Origin: Leishmania infantum JPCM5
Taxonomy: Eukaryota > Euglenozoa > Kinetoplastea > Trypanosomatida > Trypanosomatidae
DNA: 64,000 nt
Reading direction: 5' to 3'
Assembly: GCF_000002875.2 (NCBI RefSeq)
Contig: NC_009419.2
Span: 602,954 to 666,953 of the forward strand
The notes under the pieces were generated by a model. That model worked only from the letters and a program-made list of their open reading frames with translations, had not been told where the DNA came from and made no database searches. Shown here piece by piece: positions 61,346 through 64,000 of this stretch. A program made the translations under genes and the position numbers. Numbering within the stretch: the first letter of the stretch is position 1; each line of letters starts with the position of its first letter.

Positions 61346-63082
61346 CTAGAATGTCCACACGTGATCACCAGGGGCAAGATTGTTCCTCAGGAGAAAGCAC
61401 TCGGTGACATAGCGACTTGACGAAAGAAAGGGGCTAACGAGAATGTCTGTAGCGCGGCCCGCGATCTCGAGGTCGACCAGCTCCGTGAAGCCTGGTGTCG
61501 CGGCCTCAGCTTCTGCGTTGGTGTACGCTGGGAGAAGCAGCGGCCGCAGCTGCGTCACGTCGTTCACGCTCAGGAGCGACTCCAGCGTGCTGCGCTGATC
61601 TTCGGCCATGGAGAGGTAGACGTGATCAAAGATGTAAGACGCCTGGCCACGCACCTTCTGGATGTACTCGATTACCATCTCCAGCGAAGGCGAGCACTGC
61701 GCGCGGCGGTCGTCCGAGACGTGCTGTCGAAGTCCCGTGATGTTTGGGTAGTTCGCCTTGAGGTACTGGTAGTGCAGCCCATACTTGCGATCAACGAGTT
61801 CATCGCACTGGAGACGATTGTGGTTAGCGGTTTGGTGGTGCACGACAGCCAGAATTTTTTTCTTGTGCCAGTCTCGTGCCTTGTAATAGCGGAAGGCAGC
61901 TTCCCGCACCGACGGACTGGCTTGGATGAGGGAGCGTGCAGCCCAGAAGTCGTGGGTGCCGTAGTGTGTCTGGACGCGGTCTCTAAGGCAGGCGAGCTTG
62001 TAATGCTCCGCCCACATGGCGGAGTCACAGTCGACGCAGAACCGAAGGAGTGGGCTTGCCACGAGCTCATGCAGATAGACCACATCCTTCCCCTTTTCAG
62101 ATAGCTGCATCTCCTGCGGAGGCATCGTTTCTGATAAATACTTGAAGTCTGACTGGAAGGTGAAGTTAGGGTTGTGGTGGCGGTAGGCACAGAGGCCGTA
62201 GTCGGTAAATCGCTCAAACGCGGTAGTGACTCGCATGGGGAGCAGCGACATGGCAGCCTTGTCCATGCCGCGCAGAGGCTTGTCGTAGATGCTGCGGTTG
62301 AAAAATACAGGTGCTTCTGATACAGTCAAGGCGTTCCCTTCTTCCGCCAGGGTGGGCTGAAACACAATGTCGGTCGTGTCCGCCGATAGTCCTCGGAATG
62401 TATTGTTCGCCATAGTCCTCTGCGCTTCCTCGTCCCGCTCCACAAATTCCTTCATGATCGCTTCGTCTGCCGTGGCATTGCCCCACCGCTCGATCAGCTC
62501 CGAGTCGGTCAGCTCCACACACCCAGGCGTGCGACTGCACCAGTTGGTGTAGAAGGAGCGTAGCCGCTGCAGCCCTTGGCTCAGCATGACAATGCGCATT
62601 CCCTCACCGCGCGTGATCTTCTGAATAGACACCTGAAGCGCGTCGATATCGCGCTTCAGCTCCTCCACCTCCAGACGAACGAGAATGACACTCTCGTTCG
62701 GCTCTTCCATCCGTCTACGCACCTGCGCGAGCGTGGCTGTGCAGTTTTCTCGCTTCATCTCTATAGTCCTGTAGGCGTTCTCCTCGGTCTCCTGATCGGC
62801 CTCCAGCGCCGCCACCGCCTCTACCATTGCGTGCACACGGTCATTGTTCAAGCGCTCGCTGTCGATGAGTTTCTGCGTTTCGCTCTTGCACATCCGCAGC
62901 GCCACTTTCAGCTCGCTTTCAAGCGCGCGGAGCTCCACCAGGCGCGGCTGAAACCCGCGCTCGGTATTGCGGACACCCATGCGATAGCCAAAGGCAAGAC
63001 ACACCACAATGAAGACGATGACAGACGCGACCCCGATGGGGTGGAGCGCGAGCCGTGAGGAGTGGCGAGGCTTTGACCGCAT
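61346..63082 (-). CDS. Type II membrane protein with coiled-coil stem and fucosyltransferase-like C-terminus
   Basis: 578 residues from the ATG at 63082; the upstream open frame is Pro/His-rich UTR-like sequence. A short basic cytoplasmic tail is followed by one membrane helix (about residues 16-33, 'IGVASVIVFIVVCLAFGY') and a coiled-coil stem (about 40-165), the layout of Golgi glycosyltransferases. There are several N-glycosylation sequons (NCT, NAT, NNT, NRS). Near the C-terminus, Asp537 and the 'AGRATDILVSPFLSSSRYV' stretch resemble the conserved D..I..A....S..SSFS block of GDP-fucose protein O-fucosyltransferase-type (GT-B) enzymes. The canonical HxRxGD motif is not evident ('AVVHHQTANHN' sits in the expected area), so the enzyme assignment is tentative. 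Confidence 0.85.
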   Translation of the reverse strand: MRSKPRHSSRLALHPIGVASVIVFIVVCLAFGYRMGVRNTERGFQPRLVELRALESELKVALRMCKSETQKLIDSERLNNDRVHAMVEAVAALEADQETEENAYRTIEMKRENCTATLAQVRRRMEEPNESVILVRLEVEELKRDIDALQVSIQKITRGEGMRIVMLSQGLQRLRSFYTNWCSRTPGCVELTDSELIERWGNATADEAIMKEFVERDEEAQRTMANNTFRGLSADTTDIVFQPTLAEEGNALTVSEAPVFFNRSIYDKPLRGMDKAAMSLLPMRVTTAFERFTDYGLCAYRHHNPNFTFQSDFKYLSETMPPQEMQLSEKGKDVVYLHELVASPLLRFCVDCDSAMWAEHYKLACLRDRVQTHYGTHDFWAARSLIQASPSVREAAFRYYKARDWHKKKILAVVHHQTANHNRLQCDELVDRKYGLHYQYLKANYPNITGLRQHVSDDRRAQCSPSLEMVIEYIQKVRGQASYIFDHVYLSMAEDQRSTLESLLSVNDVTQLRPLLLPAYTNAEAEAATPGFTELVDLEIAGRATDILVSPFLSSSRYVTECFLLRNNLAPGDHVWTF

Positions 63083-64000
63083 AGTGTGCCCTTCTGTGTT
63101 GTGTGTGTGTGTGGGTGGTGGTGGGGGGGGGCTGTTTCTCGTTGTGATGGCAGGCTTTCGAAAAGCGCGAAAGAGGAGAAACAAAGCCAGACACGACAAC
63201 TCAACGAGCTCTCAAGCAGATATAAAAAGGGGCGGGGTAAGGAATGGGGGCGAGATGCGTACGCCGCTCTTGAAAACACATAGATGAGGTGATATACCTG
63301 TACGTATATATAGATTGGTGTCTCGCTATCGAAACGAATATATATATATATAAGAGAACTTCCGAAAAAAAAAAGAGGGATGATGGGGTGGGAGGGACGA
63401 AGGTCTAGAATGAGCACACTGAGACGAAATAAAAGAAGCGCGCGCATGCATACACACCCACGCTATCCGTATACAGTCGCTGGCACACGCACACACACAC
63501 AGACAGGCAGCGAGAGAACGGCGAGTGGCGATGGTGACAGGATAGCCTGTAACGAGCACACATATCCACACACGCACGCTCCACACCACTATCCGAGAGT
63601 CAAAAACAGCAACAGAAGAATAATGAGAGCAGAACAAAAAGGGATGGGAGACAAGGATACGCTCGTCTTCACCACACTGCACCGTGTTACTGTTGCAACT
63701 GGGGAGCCCGTCTTACTCGTATCCAAAGGTGCGGGTGAAACAACACTGAGGTGGGATAATCGGTTGCCGTCTTGGGAGAGAAAGAGGGAGAGAGAGCTGG
63801 GGAGGGGAGGGGGGGGTGCGTGAAAGTGGGATTGCTGCGGCGGTGAATCAAAGGAGAGGCGATTCGCGTCGTGTTGCGTTGGAGGGCACTGCTGTTTTCA
63901 ACGAGCAAACGACAGTGTGCTCCTCGTTTGTATTGTTACTGCTTCCTTCTCTTGCAGCACGCATGTGCGTGTCGGGATGGTGTACGAGGGAGGTTGTCGG
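63083..64000 (-). other. Intergenic region to the window end
   Basis: No supported gene. Contains a (TA)n tract near 63339-63351 and purine-rich runs (about 63780-63815) that read as polypyrimidine on the - strand. Expected content is the 5' UTR of the gene at 61346 and the 3' UTR of a gene lying beyond the window. Confidence 0.6.

Overview
The window reads as nuclear DNA of a trypanosomatid, almost certainly Leishmania. Coding regions are long, intron-less and GC-rich. They sit in two directional clusters separated by low-complexity intergenic DNA full of (CA)n, (TA)n, poly-G and polypyrimidine tracts, as expected of trans-spliced polycistronic transcription. The arginase, Rieske protein and metacaspase match the Leishmania family members very closely, and their order resembles what I recall of L. 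major chromosome 35 (from memory, not a search). I cannot fix the species; a Viannia-type species is possible.

Layout. Three genes lie on the + strand: a 3138-residue PH-like/coiled-coil protein (1256-10672), a divergent mitochondrial-carrier-like membrane protein (11570-12559) and a choline/ethanolamine kinase (16724-18730). From 18731 to 24900 there is a convergent strand-switch region with no credible gene. Everything to the right is on the - strand. Read from the left these are arginase (24901-25890), a broken BAHD-type acyltransferase (about 27320-28637), a secreted or ER-type unknown protein (30006-31160), a FCP1/SCP-like HAD protein fused to a CCCH zinc finger (34215-36020), a thioredoxin-like ER membrane protein (38484-40604), an unknown protein (41430-42566), the Rieske subunit of complex III (45288-46181), a putative mitochondrial PIN-like protein (47043-49220), a 1926-residue helical-repeat-like protein (49792-55572), an OMS1-like membrane methyltransferase (56233-57465), metacaspase (58766-60112) and a type II membrane protein with a fucosyltransferase-like C-terminus (61346-63082).

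The most unusual non-coding feature is a family of about 450-bp, nearly identical GC-rich repeats at 14057-14510, 19960-20413 and 26340-26803. The first is inverted relative to the other two. The copies bracket the choline kinase gene (inverted pair) and the convergence zone plus arginase (direct pair), a geometry suited to linear or circular amplification. Relative to inferred transcription all three may have the same orientation, which suggests transcription converges close to the end of choline kinase.

Functionally the neighbours are housekeeping genes rather than an operon: phospholipid synthesis (choline kinase), polyamine synthesis (glycosomal arginase), mitochondrial respiration and biogenesis (Rieske, OMS1-like, PIN-like), secretory-pathway proteins (thioredoxin-like, type II glycosyltransferase-like) and metacaspase. 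I saw no tRNA, rRNA or CRISPR. There is a 101-base run of N at 13441-13541.
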